Assembly: GCF_016908565.1 (NCBI RefSeq) | Contig: NZ_JAFBED010000003.1 | Span: 124,001-188,000, forward strand | Source: Sutcliffiella tianshenii | GTDB lineage: Bacteria > Bacillota > Bacilli > Bacillales > Bacillaceae_I | DNA: 64,000 bases | Reading direction: 5' to 3' | Part shown: one piece after another, positions 32,931-41,938 of the stretch | How the letters are laid out: each line of letters begins with the position of its first letter | How positions within the stretch are numbered: position 1 is the stretch's first letter | Notes under the pieces: generated by a model | Databases searched by the model: none | Told to the model about the DNA's origin: nothing | The model's input: the letters and a program-made list of their open reading frames with translations, nothing else | Position numbers and translations under genes: made by a program

Positions 32931-33746
32931 TCATCTGCTCCCACGCTTTTCAGCCATCGCATTGCATTCCCCAATCACATACTCCATATACGCCAAGGCA
33001 TCGGCACGTCTTTTCCAAATAGATCGATATTTTGACTTCTTGATTCCTTTTCTCCACCTTATCGCTTCTTCAAGGATTTTGTGCCATCTTTCCGGTACGC
33101 TATCAAGTGCATATTCCCCCGCACCCACCTTGGATGTCATGTCCTTCTCCCGGATGGTATAGTAGAGTCTTGTTACCCCAAGCACACCCCATTCGATCGA
33201 CCCGGTACTCATATAGAAACCTACATAGTTGATGGAAGGAAATCTCTTGCAGCTGTCCAGCCAATTTTGCCAGTATGTATTGATGTTATCCTTCTGATTT
33301 TTCACTACGATATCAAAGTCCACAGAGTAATCGACCTGCTGTCCCTTTATGATGATTCCGTATTTTTTTATCTGAAAGGCATCAATTGAGTCCTTATGGA
33401 AACTTTTCTTGCCTTTGAACTTCCCCTCTGAAAAATAATGGCTGGAAATGATACGTTGATCTTCAGCTTCCAGTTCGTCCTTCACAAGATAATATCCATC
33501 CAAACTATATCCGGAAAACTTTTTGTGCATCTGCTTGTGGATATTTTTCAGCTTATCCATTTCATCAACAGTTGGATGCTGCTTGATTACGGCAATAAAA
33601 TCAATATCACTCATTCCTTTTTGAAAAGCTCCTAAAGAGATGGAACCATATAGGTAAAATCCCTGAAGAAATCCAGGGAAAGCTGTTTCTATTTTTTCAA
33701 TGAATTCTTCGACTATTACAGTTATTCCGCTTGGCATACTCCTCAT
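32931..33746 (-). CDS. Nucleotidyltransferase with DUF4111-like C-terminus
   Basis: About 271 residues: an N-terminal polymerase-beta-type nucleotidyltransferase with GFYLYGSISLGAFQ and the metal-binding pair DIDFIAV, and a helical C-terminal domain of the type seen in aminoglycoside adenylyltransferases (DUF4111). It may transfer AMP to an aminoglycoside or another small molecule; intrinsic resistance is possible but not shown. The ATG seven codons inside the frame follows GGGGGAAT; the upstream codon is GTG. Monocistronic. Confidence 0.82.
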   Translation of the reverse strand: MRSMPSGITVIVEEFIEKIETAFPGFLQGFYLYGSISLGAFQKGMSDIDFIAVIKQHPTVDEMDKLKNIHKQMHKKFSGYSLDGYYLVKDELEAEDQRIISSHYFSEGKFKGKKSFHKDSIDAFQIKKYGIIIKGQQVDYSVDFDIVVKNQKDNINTYWQNWLDSCKRFPSINYVGFYMSTGSIEWGVLGVTRLYYTIREKDMTSKVGAGEYALDSVPERWHKILEEAIRWRKGIKKSKYRSIWKRRADALAYMEYVIGECNAMAEKRGSR

Positions 33747-33860
33747 GGAAATTCCCCCATTTTTCACAATAATTCTATTTTAAACAAATCTTCGAGCACT
33801 TGAATACCCATATTTCTGAAAATTATGATAGAATTTCCTCAAGAAAAGGACGTGATCTAT

Positions 33861-34568
33861 ATGAAACGCATGCTTGCCATCAGTGATATTCATGGTGATA
33901 TGGACAAATTCGAAAGACTTTTGAAACTGATAAACTACAATAAAGACAAGGACCAATTGCTTCTGCTCGGCGATTATGTCGACCGTGGTCCCAATTCCAG
34001 GGCGGTTCTGGACAAGGTGATGGAGCTGACGTCGGAAGGCGCAATTGCCTTGATGGGAAACCATGACAAAATGATGATTGATGCTTTTGAGGATAAGGGT
34101 GATCCGAAGGCTTTGAAGAGATGGTTCTATAACGGCGGTATAAAGACCCTCCAGAACTACGGCTACGAAATAGAGAAGGACGATACAAAATATTGGTATA
34201 CATCAGATGAGATGCCAGAGCCAATCGAAATGAACGGCGAAATCCGCCCTCATATAGAATTTCTCCAAGGACTTCCCTTCTATCATGAAACCGACACCCA
34301 TATCTTTGTCCATGCAGGTGTCCATCCGGATACTCCCATTCACTCGACTGAACCATACACCCTTGTATGGATCCGTGAGGAGTTCCATAAGGGCTACAAG
34401 GGGGAAAAGACGGTCGTCTTCGGCCACACCCCGGTAAAGTATTTGCATCAGAAGCGTGAAATGTATTTCGGCGAAAATAAAATCATCGGGATTGATGGCG
34501 GATGTGCCTATGGCGGCAGGCTGTATTGCCTTGAGGTAGAGGGATTGCATATAGAATTCGTGGAGTAA
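33861..34568 (+). CDS. Metallophosphoesterase (PrpE/PPP-type phosphatase)
   Basis: About 235 residues of the calcineurin-like/PPP fold with all core motifs: DIHGD, GDYVDRGPNS, GNHDKMM and HAGVHPD, and late VFGHTPVKYL. This group (B. subtilis PrpE-like) hydrolyses Ser/Thr phosphoproteins or dinucleoside polyphosphates. The ATG is 12 codons inside a longer frame with AAAGGACGTGA upstream. Monocistronic, with a terminator shared with the opposite-strand STAS gene. Confidence 0.87.
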   Translation: MKRMLAISDIHGDMDKFERLLKLINYNKDKDQLLLLGDYVDRGPNSRAVLDKVMELTSEGAIALMGNHDKMMIDAFEDKGDPKALKRWFYNGGIKTLQNYGYEIEKDDTKYWYTSDEMPEPIEMNGEIRPHIEFLQGLPFYHETDTHIFVHAGVHPDTPIHSTEPYTLVWIREEFHKGYKGEKTVVFGHTPVKYLHQKREMYFGENKIIGIDGGCAYGGRLYCLEVEGLHIEFVE

Positions 34569-34574
34569 AATAGT

Positions 34575-34606
34575 AAAGTGGCCATCATATGCGGATGGCC
34601 ACTTTT
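34575..34606. terminator. Bidirectional terminator
   Basis: A 12-bp stem AAAGTGGCCATC / GATGGCCACTTT with a 7-nt loop and TTTTATT on the plus strand; A-rich on the other side. Confidence 0.9.
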
Positions 34607-34607
34607 A

Positions 34608-35435
34608 TTACAACGCCAAATATTTTTTCAATGTCTGCTGCAGTGTCCCATGAGTCTCGGCATATTGGTTGAATGTCACACCTAAACGGATCATGTTCCT
34701 TACGAGTTCGGCACGGAGTCCTGTAATGACTGCCTTGCACCCCATCATGGATACGCCGCTCAGGATGTTTTCAAAATGCACGATGACATCCTCATCCATA
34801 TTGGTCAAACCTGAAAGGTCCATTATCAATGTCTCAAGCTTTAGTCTCGAGATATCCATCAATACCTTTTCCTCAATGGTTTGCATACGATAATCATCAA
34901 TTGTCCCAATCAACGGTAATACAGCAACTGTAGGGCTGACAGGAATGATAGGAACCGATAGATGCTCGACAATTTTCCTTTGGGAATTCAATAGCTCATC
35001 CTTATATTCGGAATAACTGAGGAAGAAATTGTTAATAAAAGAATCGATGGAATCATTGACTTTTCTTTCCAGTTCAAAGAAATCTTCTCTGGAAAAATTT
35101 TTTTCATTAAATTTATCGTACTTTTCGAGAAAATGCCATAGTGTCCGTCGAATGGCCTGTACCCATTCGAGTTTGAAAGATAGCGTCAAGGAATGCTGAG
35201 CCCATAACACTCCTTCTTGTCTAGCAAACCCAATCAGCTCTTCTTCCCTCTCTTCAACTACAAAGATGGCCAGATTTTGTGCATTCTTTAAAAGGTCAAT
35301 ATTTCCGGTGTTCAAAATATCATTAATTTTCCCCGCTACATTCACCGCCTCGGAAAGTAGCTTCGCTTCGAAATTAGCTTGATTATCTTTTATAAAATTT
35401 GTCAGTTCTGAATTGCGATTGAATTTCACCTTCAT
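34608..35435 (-). CDS. RsbR-like STAS domain protein (stressosome component)
   Basis: A 275-residue protein with an N-terminal helical sensory domain (about 1-140) and a C-terminal STAS domain (about 155-270): VSPTVAVLPLIGTIDDYRMQ and IMDLSGLTNMDEDV. RsbR paralogues build the stressosome that controls sigma-B. The phosphorylatable Thr of RsbRA's first site may correspond to Ser in DLSG. No RsbS/RsbT gene is adjacent. Ribosome binding site GAGGAGAG. Confidence 0.84.
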   Translation of the reverse strand: MKVKFNRNSELTNFIKDNQANFEAKLLSEAVNVAGKINDILNTGNIDLLKNAQNLAIFVVEEREEELIGFARQEGVLWAQHSLTLSFKLEWVQAIRRTLWHFLEKYDKFNEKNFSREDFFELERKVNDSIDSFINNFFLSYSEYKDELLNSQRKIVEHLSVPIIPVSPTVAVLPLIGTIDDYRMQTIEEKVLMDISRLKLETLIMDLSGLTNMDEDVIVHFENILSGVSMMGCKAVITGLRAELVRNMIRLGVTFNQYAETHGTLQQTLKKYLAL

Positions 35436-35654
35436 TTTTATGTACTCTCCTCGTTATTTTTTCTATTTGGAATGAGTAAAGAAATGTGAATTATATATAT
35501 TTCTATGTAAAGCAGAAAATCCCTGCTTTACATTCGACAAAATACGATACGTTGGGAAAATAGTTGACCATTGATATATAGTAAAGATACCACTTTGTAA
35601 CAAAATAGGAAAGCAGGCCAATTATCATGGCCTGCTTCAATTCTGATTATATGG

Positions 35655-37763
35655 TTATTTATTCTCGCTTACCGCCTTCTCTTTCTCGAAAAGTACGATC
35701 AATCCAGGCAAGAGGATCCCCCTGATCAGGAAGGTATCCAACAGGATTCCCACTGCAACGATGAATCCGAACACAAACAACAGTTGAATCGGCTGGGTCA
35801 TCAATACGGCAAATGTCGCAGCAAGTATGATGCCTGCCGATGATATGACGCCGCCTGTGTTGGCAACGGCTATTTCGACCGCTTTTTTTACACCATGCTC
35901 CCTTCTCTCCTCCTGGAATCTGGAAATAAGCATGATATTATAGTCGATTCCCAATGCTACAAGGAACACAAAGGAATAGAGCGGTACTCTGTTGCTGATG
36001 GTATCTATATCAAAGAATAGATCTGATAGGAACATTCCAAGTCCCAATGCAGCAAGAAATGATACCAATATCGTCCCCATCATGTAGATCGGCATTTTTA
36101 TCGACTTGGTCAACACGATAAGCATCGCGAAAATCAATACGGTCTCCAGGATGACGATGACGATGACATCACGATTATTAACAGAACGATCATCCACAAG
36201 GCTGGCTGTTTCACCTGCAAAATAAAGATTTCCTTCAACAAGGCTGTTGTCTACTATTCTATCTGCTTTACCTATGATTTCCTCCAATGCATCGATCGAT
36301 TGGACGGAATAAGGACTTTCTTCAAATGTCAGGTTGTACTCTAGCACTTTTTCATCTTCTGCGCTGCCATTCAGGCGGACTGAGCTGACAAGTTCCTGTT
36401 CCTCTAATTCTTTTGCCAGTGTTTCCTGCTGTTCCTTTGTCACCACATTTTTACTTTCAAAAAGGACAGTGGTCGGTGCAAGATCACCTTTTTCAAACTT
36501 TTCTTCCAGTATTTCATAGCCTTGGCGTGACGGCATGTCTTCCGGAAATGAATTCATCGTATTAAAGTCATATTTCAGGTTGAACATATTGCTTGCTGCC
36601 AACAATAGAAACAAACTGACCATTACGACAGATAAGCCAGGCTTTTTTGTGACAAAGCGTCCTACCTTGCTCCACAGGGAGTTGTCCTTGACTTTTTCAT
36701 CACCGACACGCGGAGTTTTTGGCCAAAAAGCTTTCCGTCCGAACAGTGTAAATAGGGCCGGCACCAATGTAACCGATGCAAGCATGATGACTCCCATTGC
36801 TAAAGCGAAGGTCGGGGCAAAGTTCCTGTAGTCCCCGAACTCTGCAAAGAACAATACAAGCATCGCTGCCAAGACGGTACCACCGGAAAAGAACACCGGC
36901 ATCCCTGTCACACGCATCGCTTTTTTCATTGCGACAAATTTGTCCTCGTGATCCTTAAGCTCCTCCTGATAACGGGAGAATACAAAGAGAGAATAGTCAA
37001 TGACGGCTGCAAACAACAGAATGGACATTATCGATAAGGTCTGGTTTCCTATTTCAAGACCCGCCATCCCCACCAGTCCAAGCAGCTGCATGACCGCCTC
37101 ATAAACAAAAGCTGCTGCCAACAGGGGAATTAATGCCAATAATGGCGAACGGTATATCACAATCAGCAGGATAAGAATCAGTCCAACCGTCGATAAGATC
37201 AGCACCACATCCGCCCTTGAGAAAAGATCAAGGGAATCTGCGGCAATTCCCGCAGGACCAGTGACATATAATGTTAAGTCTGATGATTTCTTTACATATT
37301 CCTCTATTTGTTCCTTGGATTCTTTGATTTCCTTGCTCTCAAGACCAGGCATCAAATTCAATGGAATGGCTGCCGTTGTTTTATCCGCTGAGAAAAAGCC
37401 GGCTGCTGCCTGTGGAGGCAACGTTGATAACGGAATAACCTCATTCACCCCATCTATCCCTTCATCCTTCAATCCATCCAAGAGATCAGCTAGCTTTTTT
37501 AGTTCTATTTCTCCTTCATCAGACTGAAAAACCAAAATGGCAGGAATTCCTTCGCTATCCTTGAAATATTCATCCACCTTGTTCTGTGCGATGACGGATT
37601 TCGCATCAGCGGAAAGTGAATCAATGCTCGTTACTTCATAATCCTTTGCTCCTGGTGCAAATAAGGCTAAAGCCATTGTGATTACCAACCAGGCTGCAAG
37701 TGTGATCCACATTCCCTTTTTGGTGGACACCTTGTCGGTTATGCCTTGTAGAAAAGATTTCAT
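35655..37763 (-). CDS. MMPL family transporter (YdfJ-like)
   Basis: A 702-residue membrane protein of the RND superfamily with about 12 transmembrane segments in two repeats (helix 1 near residue 20; clusters at 185-365 and 545-690) and two external domains. GNQTLSIMSILLFAAVIDYSLF and SFVFLVALGIDYNIML carry the buried Asp typical of proton-driven MMPL pumps. Likely exports a lipid or hydrophobic toxicant. It is preceded by a TetR gene and two TetR-like operator dyads. Ribosome binding site GGAGGGGGAG. Confidence 0.88.
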   Translation of the reverse strand: MKSFLQGITDKVSTKKGMWITLAAWLVITMALALFAPGAKDYEVTSIDSLSADAKSVIAQNKVDEYFKDSEGIPAILVFQSDEGEIELKKLADLLDGLKDEGIDGVNEVIPLSTLPPQAAAGFFSADKTTAAIPLNLMPGLESKEIKESKEQIEEYVKKSSDLTLYVTGPAGIAADSLDLFSRADVVLILSTVGLILILLIVIYRSPLLALIPLLAAAFVYEAVMQLLGLVGMAGLEIGNQTLSIMSILLFAAVIDYSLFVFSRYQEELKDHEDKFVAMKKAMRVTGMPVFFSGGTVLAAMLVLFFAEFGDYRNFAPTFALAMGVIMLASVTLVPALFTLFGRKAFWPKTPRVGDEKVKDNSLWSKVGRFVTKKPGLSVVMVSLFLLLAASNMFNLKYDFNTMNSFPEDMPSRQGYEILEEKFEKGDLAPTTVLFESKNVVTKEQQETLAKELEEQELVSSVRLNGSAEDEKVLEYNLTFEESPYSVQSIDALEEIIGKADRIVDNSLVEGNLYFAGETASLVDDRSVNNRDVIVIVILETVLIFAMLIVLTKSIKMPIYMMGTILVSFLAALGLGMFLSDLFFDIDTISNRVPLYSFVFLVALGIDYNIMLISRFQEERREHGVKKAVEIAVANTGGVISSAGIILAATFAVLMTQPIQLLFVFGFIVAVGILLDTFLIRGILLPGLIVLFEKEKAVSENK

Positions 37764-37795
37764 CTATTCGCTCCCCCTCCATATGCATAAATAAA

Positions 37796-37840
37796 TGACA
37801 CATCTGTCACTTTAAGAAAAAATAAATGACACTATCGTCA
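37796..37840. promoter_or_regulatory. Two TetR-type dyads before the MMPL gene
   Basis: TGACA-CATC-TGTCA (37796-37809) and TGAC-ACTATC-GTCA (37827-37840) lie 31 bp apart, each flanked by AATAAA on the left and CTT on the right. Being about three helical turns apart they may bind two repressor dimers on the same face. They sit between the TetR and transporter genes. Confidence 0.6.
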
Positions 37841-37875
37841 CTTATCATTATCTTTTAAAGTAACAGTAGTGTCAA

Positions 37876-38451
37876 TTAGCTTCTTTTGAACATTCCGTGA
37901 CCAAGGATTTCTTTGATGGACTTCACCCATTCCTTGTGCGGGACTCCAAAGTGGTTGGGAATCGCAATGGACTGAAAGATGATTCCCAACAACAAACCAT
38001 CCGGAAGGTCGTCCTTCAGCTTTTGTTCTTTTCGTCCAATCAGGATGAATTCTTGCAGATTATGGTACATATCCATGTGCAGCTCATCCAGTTTTTCCCG
38101 ATTGTCTCTTACCTTATCATTCACATTTCTTGGAACGTGCTGGACAATCTCAATGATTTGATGGATGGTCGCATTTTGGAAGATCAGACTGATCAGAAAA
38201 TCAAACTTGGCCTCAAAACCATCTATAGCATGGATTCCCCTCAAATCCCCCAAAAAGAGATTCATTTCAAATAACATATAGTCTGTTATCAATTCTTCTT
38301 TATTCACGTAGTACTTATATAAAGTTCCCCTCGACACCTCGAGATGGTCCGCCAAAATACTGAAAGTAAAACCTTCATAACCATGCTGAAGCAGAAGCAG
38401 CTTCGTTGCATGAAACAACTCTTCATCCGTAAACTTGCGGTCGCGCGCCAT
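37876..38451 (-). CDS. TetR/AcrR family repressor of the MMPL gene
   Basis: A 191-residue TetR regulator. The N-terminal HTH reads GYEGFTFSILADHLEVSRGTLYKYYVNKEEL; the rest is a helical ligand domain. It is upstream and co-directional with the MMPL gene, with two dyad operators in the gap, so it probably represses the transporter and perhaps itself. The inducer is unknown. Ribosome binding site GGAGGTGATAG. Confidence 0.88.
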   Translation of the reverse strand: MARDRKFTDEELFHATKLLLLQHGYEGFTFSILADHLEVSRGTLYKYYVNKEELITDYMLFEMNLFLGDLRGIHAIDGFEAKFDFLISLIFQNATIHQIIEIVQHVPRNVNDKVRDNREKLDELHMDMYHNLQEFILIGRKEQKLKDDLPDGLLLGIIFQSIAIPNHFGVPHKEWVKSIKEILGHGMFKRS

Positions 38452-38531
38452 TCTATCACCTCCACTTTATTATAGACTAATCAAGGTGGAGATTTAAATA
38501 GCTTGGAAGCTACCTGCAGTTATTGCTCTTC

Positions 38532-39029
38532 CTATTTCTTCATACCTTTCCAAACAATCAAGCTAATTGCCGTCACCGCAAGCAATCCTAAAACCGTAAA
38601 AATAATAATCATGGATAAATCCACCGATTTACGAGGCTTTTCTTCCATATCAACTGCATCATCCATATCATCCACTTGAATGGTTGCTTGATACTTCGTT
38701 TCTCTTTCTGCCCTCAAATAATTCCCCTCTGATTCTTCGACTGCAATTGCCTCTTCCGCACTTACCCCTTTGATAGAATAGTATTTAGTCCCGACCGGAT
38801 AATGATTGGAGAAATTTCCAGCAAGGCTGGCCATGTCCGAATACTGCGTGACATTCCCTATTTCCTCTTCCACATCCTCGACTGTCTCTTCGCCGACCAC
38901 ATAGACATACCCATCATATACCACAAATTCAAATGCCCAGGATGTGGCCGCAGACTTTGTTGGAAAGAACATTGTGCAAATTAAAGCAATAATGATAAAA
39001 AAAGTGCTGATGGTTTTGACTCTATCCAT
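38532..39029 (-). CDS. Hypothetical protein with signal peptide and C-terminal membrane anchor
   Basis: A 165-residue protein: signal peptide at residues 1-27 (FFPTKSAATS), an external domain (about 28-135) with acidic stretches, and a C-terminal transmembrane helix (about 142-160) ending in WKGMKK. No family recognised. It would face outside, anchored by its C-terminus. Monocistronic, strong site AAGGGGGATT. Confidence 0.72.
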   Translation of the reverse strand: MDRVKTISTFFIIIALICTMFFPTKSAATSWAFEFVVYDGYVYVVGEETVEDVEEEIGNVTQYSDMASLAGNFSNHYPVGTKYYSIKGVSAEEAIAVEESEGNYLRAERETKYQATIQVDDMDDAVDMEEKPRKSVDLSMIIIFTVLGLLAVTAISLIVWKGMKK

Positions 39030-39114
39030 GCTAATCCCCCTTATACTATGTAATCTGTTAGACGGGAGGCGCGAAGAAAAGTTTCACATTTTTTGTAAAA
39101 TATATTTTCAAAAA

Positions 39115-39130
39115 GTAATATATATATTAC
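39115..39130. promoter_or_regulatory. 16-bp perfect palindrome before the XRE gene
   Basis: The sequence GTAATATATATATTAC is its own reverse complement and lies 47 bp before the XRE start, in its promoter. A likely autoregulatory operator, although AT-rich dyads may occur by chance. Confidence 0.45.
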
Positions 39131-39176
39131 AATATACTTAATTATTCCTAATATGGTAAATAGGAGGTGATATAGG

Positions 39177-39389
39177 TTGGAGGAGGTTCTGACTAGGAAT
39201 AGAGTAAAAGTGGCCCGTATAGAGAAAGGGAATATGACCCAGGGTGATCTGGCTAAGGCCGTCGGTGTCACCCGGCAGACCATGAATCTGATAGAAGCAA
39301 ACAAATATAACCCGACCATAAGAGTGTGCCTTCTAATCAGCAAATATCTGGAACGTCCCTTGGATGAGTTGTTTTGGCTGGAAGACTAA
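39177..39389 (+). CDS. XRE-family helix-turn-helix regulator
   Basis: A 70-residue Cro/C1-type regulator (TRNRVKVARIEKGNMTQGDL and VGVTRQTMNLIEANKYNP form the HTH). TTG start with AGGAGGTGAT 7 nt upstream. It heads a three-gene unit with two small membrane proteins, a common regulator-plus-membrane-protein set in Bacillaceae. It is separate from the DUF2975-linked XRE gene at 4.6 kb. Confidence 0.85.
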   Translation: MEEVLTRNRVKVARIEKGNMTQGDLAKAVGVTRQTMNLIEANKYNPTIRVCLLISKYLERPLDELFWLED

Positions 39390-39415
39390 TATTTCAAAAG
39401 AGAGGTAATTCTTTT

Positions 39416-39787
39416 ATGAAAAATAATTGGATCAAAAACATGATTGGGATTGTGGCTTTAGTAGTGGTCGTATCTGTTCTGACCGGGAACTATCAATGGG
39501 GAATTCTTGCCGGGGCTGTGCTGGGCGTTGCAAGTGTTAAGTGGTTCAGGCTGAAAAAAAAGGACGAAGAGGAGGAATTGGAATACGATGAGCGGATCAA
39601 TGAAAACATCAAAAAACTTTCCTTCCAAACCCTTTCCATCTCCAATGTCCTTCTGCTCGCCTTTTTATTGTTCACCTACGAATTCATGCAAAAACCACTG
39701 TTTCAGATCGATTACCTGCTAGTCTATTTATGCGCTTCACTTTTTATCACTTTCTATATTGTCCCGTTTATAGCAAGAAAAATATAA
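39416..39787 (+). CDS. Small membrane protein, XRE-linked
   Basis: About 123 residues with four hydrophobic segments in two pairs (about 9-26, 29-42 and 75-95, 100-120), separated by a charged loop with a KKKDEEEELEYDERINENI-type stretch. The YDER-containing charged loop resembles DUF2178-like membrane proteins that often follow an XRE gene, but the assignment is tentative. Start chosen at the ATG with AGAGAGGTAATT upstream, 14 codons inside a longer frame that overlaps the XRE gene. Confidence 0.72.
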   Translation: MKNNWIKNMIGIVALVVVVSVLTGNYQWGILAGAVLGVASVKWFRLKKKDEEEELEYDERINENIKKLSFQTLSISNVLLLAFLLFTYEFMQKPLFQIDYLLVYLCASLFITFYIVPFIARKI

Positions 39788-39812
39788 TATTCCCTTGGAG
39801 AGGATGGTTTCT

Positions 39813-40091
39813 ATGAATACTCATTTTTTAATCATCGGTGCTGTATTACTCTTTTTGGCCTATCTTATCGGAGTAAAGAAACAAACTTGGCTGCTTTCCG
39901 GCTTCAACCAGAGGAGGGTCAAAGACCAAAATAAGCTTGCAAAGCTCTTGGGCTTCTATAATCTCGTCATGGGATTGGTACTGATTTCCTCCGCATTCAT
40001 TGATTCCACATTTACCGACTTCGTACTGCCTGCATTACTTATCGGGTATGTACTACTATTAGGATATGTGAATACAAAATTGGTGGCGTAA
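39813..40091 (+). CDS. DUF3784-like small membrane protein
   Basis: A 92-residue protein with three hydrophobic helices (about 3-20, 45-65, 68-88) and a short polar loop containing FNQRRVKDQNKLAKLLGFYN, which fits DUF3784. It is the third gene of the XRE unit. The ATG at codon 7 of the frame has GGAGAGG nine bases before; the codons upstream are TTG and ATG. It ends 3 nt from the fosB-like gene on the other strand with no terminator between. Confidence 0.75.
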   Translation: MNTHFLIIGAVLLFLAYLIGVKKQTWLLSGFNQRRVKDQNKLAKLLGFYNLVMGLVLISSAFIDSTFTDFVLPALLIGYVLLLGYVNTKLVA

Positions 40092-40094
40092 GGG

Positions 40095-40517
40095 TTAATC
40101 AAAAAACTCCATATGTGCTTTATCTTTTCTATAGTAATCCAGTCTATCCTGCAGTGTTCCGGTATGGAATTCAAACTTATGGCCATCCGGATCGGTAAAA
40201 TAAATGGAATGTCTATCCCTCTCCTCTCTCGGACGGCCTGGCAGGATGTTCACATGGAACTGTTTCAGTTTCATCAAAAGGGCTGGGATATCCTCCTCAT
40301 CAACAGTAAAGGCAATATGTGTATAGGAATCCGCTATTTCCTTTCGCGGTATCCCCTTCTCTTCATTAAGTGCAAGCCATATGCCATTAAGGTCGAAGTA
40401 GGCGGTGGTTCTTCCTTTTACAAGTAGCTTTGCATCAAACACATGCTGATAGAAAGCGATGGAATGTTCCAGATCCGAAACAGAAAAAAGGAAATGGTTG
40501 AGACCTTTTATAGACAC
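40095..40517 (-). CDS. fosB: FosB-type metallothiol transferase (fosfomycin resistance)
   Basis: A 140-residue VOC protein very close to Bacillus Fos[39 protein letters not shown] and [17 protein letters not shown]. The expected metal ligands are His8, His67 and Glu116. FosB opens the fosfomycin epoxide with bacillithiol, giving intrinsic resistance; this depends on bacillithiol being made. I chose a second GTG because AAGGAGG is 7 nt upstream of it and too close to the first. The site overlaps the end of the dinB-like gene, so the two are cotranscribed. Confidence 0.9.
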   Translation of the reverse strand: MSIKGLNHFLFSVSDLEHSIAFYQHVFDAKLLVKGRTTAYFDLNGIWLALNEEKGIPRKEIADSYTHIAFTVDEEDIPALLMKLKQFHVNILPGRPREERDRHSIYFTDPDGHKFEFHTGTLQDRLDYYRKDKAHMEFFD

Positions 40518-40530
40518 TGGCACACCTCCT

Positions 40531-41055
40531 TCATTTTTGCAGAATGCTTAAATATGCTTTCCACGGTCCCACGTCTGTCTGATATCTTTTTGCCATCACA
40601 CGCACAATTTGATTGATGTGGGTAAGGTCGTGGACTACCCAAGTGGAAAGCAGCTCGCGCATTTTCACTTCGCCGAACTCCGGATGGATTCCCGTTAAGT
40701 CCAAAAGCTGATCGCAGGTAATCCGCTTTTTCAGCTTAGTCACATTGTGCTCCCGGAGTGATGCGAATTCCTGCAAAGCTTGTTCAATGGTCTTACTCTC
40801 TTGCCCATTTAGATGCGAAAAACGGTCAAACGGCGGAAAATGCTTCCTCTCTTGATCGTTCAGGATAGACTCCATCCTCGGTATCCAATTCGTTTTTTCA
40901 CATTCAATCAGATGATCCACCACTTCAGATGCATTCCATGTACCTTCACCTTCGTTGCTATGCAGCCAGTCACTCGTCAGACCGGAAAGCATCGCTTCAA
41001 GCGTTTTCGGTGTTCGTTCGAGTATTTCCATTGCTTCTTTTAGATTGAAATTCAT
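40531..41055 (-). CDS. DinB-superfamily protein
   Basis: A 174-residue helical-bundle protein of the DinB/YfiT-like group, with His residues at [13 protein letters not shown] and [13 protein letters not shown] that form the usual metal site. Such proteins may be thiol-dependent (bacillithiol) S-transferases; its operon with FosB, a bacillithiol-dependent enzyme, fits this idea but does not prove it. Ribosome binding site GGGGAGGAG. Confidence 0.86.
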   Translation of the reverse strand: MNFNLKEAMEILERTPKTLEAMLSGLTSDWLHSNEGEGTWNASEVVDHLIECEKTNWIPRMESILNDQERKHFPPFDRFSHLNGQESKTIEQALQEFASLREHNVTKLKKRITCDQLLDLTGIHPEFGEVKMRELLSTWVVHDLTHINQIVRVMAKRYQTDVGPWKAYLSILQK

Positions 41056-41264
41056 CGCAAGACGCTCCTCCCCTACTTTTTAAGGACTAATTCCATAATG
41101 GAGAGCTGAAATCCTTCTTACATTAGGATAACGCAGCGGGAAGTGAGGGTTTTCTTGTGGATCGTACATTCATTTAGGTCTTTTTTGAATGCAATCCAGA
41201 GATTTTGTGGAAAACTGTACCTATCTTGCTCAGCGTCTGAATGTTTTGGGAGAGCTATTTTCAC

Positions 41265-41377
41265 TTATGCACAAAAATGAGGGTGATATGCACAAAAAAT
41301 TCAATTTATGCACAATTCGGGGATGCTTGCGATGAAAAATCCCCATTTACGGTGAAAAACACAGCAGATATGCACAA
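41265..41377. repeat. Third iterated array: TATGCACAA units at about 21-nt spacing
   Basis: TATGCACAA begins at 41266, 41287, 41307 and 41369; between the last two, weaker relatives (GATGAAAA, GGTGAAAA) fall at 41331 and 41351, for a mean of about 20.6 nt. It differs in core from the CATTCTAACA arrays but shares the period. It fills much of the gene-free stretch 41056-41467. Confidence 0.6.
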
Positions 41378-41438
41378 TACTGTTTCTCGCTACAGAAAAC
41401 CGCTGACATGGATCCGCTCAAGAACCAAAATCCCATAC

Positions 41439-41462
41439 AAAAAACAGCCCATCACAGGCTGC
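41439..41462 (-). terminator. Terminator after the Nudix gene
   Basis: A 5-6 bp stem AGCC / GGCT type (CAGCC / GGCTG) with a 7-nt loop and TTTTTTG on the minus strand, just past the stop. Confidence 0.7.
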
Positions 41463-41467
41463 TCGCT

Positions 41468-41938
41468 CTATTGAATCTGACTTTTCACTTTTACCCATAA
41501 CTCCTTGGTATCGGAATGCGTCAATCTCCGTTCCACTTCTTCCACCTTAAAGAATCTAGCTTCCTTTATTTCTCCATCCAACGGTTGCAGGTTATCCTCA
41601 TCTCCCAGATATTCCACAAGGAACATTTCTGTTTCCTGTCTTTTAAAGCCGCTTTTTTCGACGATGATTGGCGGAAACGGGAAGCAGATTTTCTCCTCCA
41701 GATGCCGCACAATTTTAAATTCTGTGGAACCAGTTTCCTCATGCAACTCTCTCAAAAGTGCTTCCTCAAGGCTGCCATCCTTCTGCTCTATGCCGCCTTT
41801 TGGAAAATCCCATTCTCCTCCTGCGGGTCCTTCCCAGTCTTCTAGTAAACTCGCCATTACTTTATTGACCAGCAGAACATTCTGTCCCTTATAGATGACC
41901 GCTCCTACGGCTTTTCGAACGCTATCGATCCTTGTCAA
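41468..41938 (-). CDS. Nudix hydrolase
   Basis: A 156-residue Nudix protein. The box reads from GGIEQKDGSLEEALLREL to HEETG and matches the pattern except that the first Glu position (GX5E) is Gly, so activity could be altered. The family hydrolyses nucleoside diphosphates linked to X. TTG start with GGGGAGGTGA; the start overlaps the stop of the histidine phosphatase gene by 4 nt, so both are translated together. Confidence 0.84.
   Translation of the reverse strand: MTRIDSVRKAVGAVIYKGQNVLLVNKVMASLLEDWEGPAGGEWDFPKGGIEQKDGSLEEALLRELHEETGSTEFKIVRHLEEKICFPFPPIIVEKSGFKRQETEMFLVEYLGDEDNLQPLDGEIKEARFFKVEEVERRLTHSDTKELWVKVKSQIQ

Noticed and set aside
41241..41474. 77-codon plus-strand frame across the third repeat array
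   Set aside because: It is the array read in one frame, lacks a good SD and overlaps the Nudix terminator.
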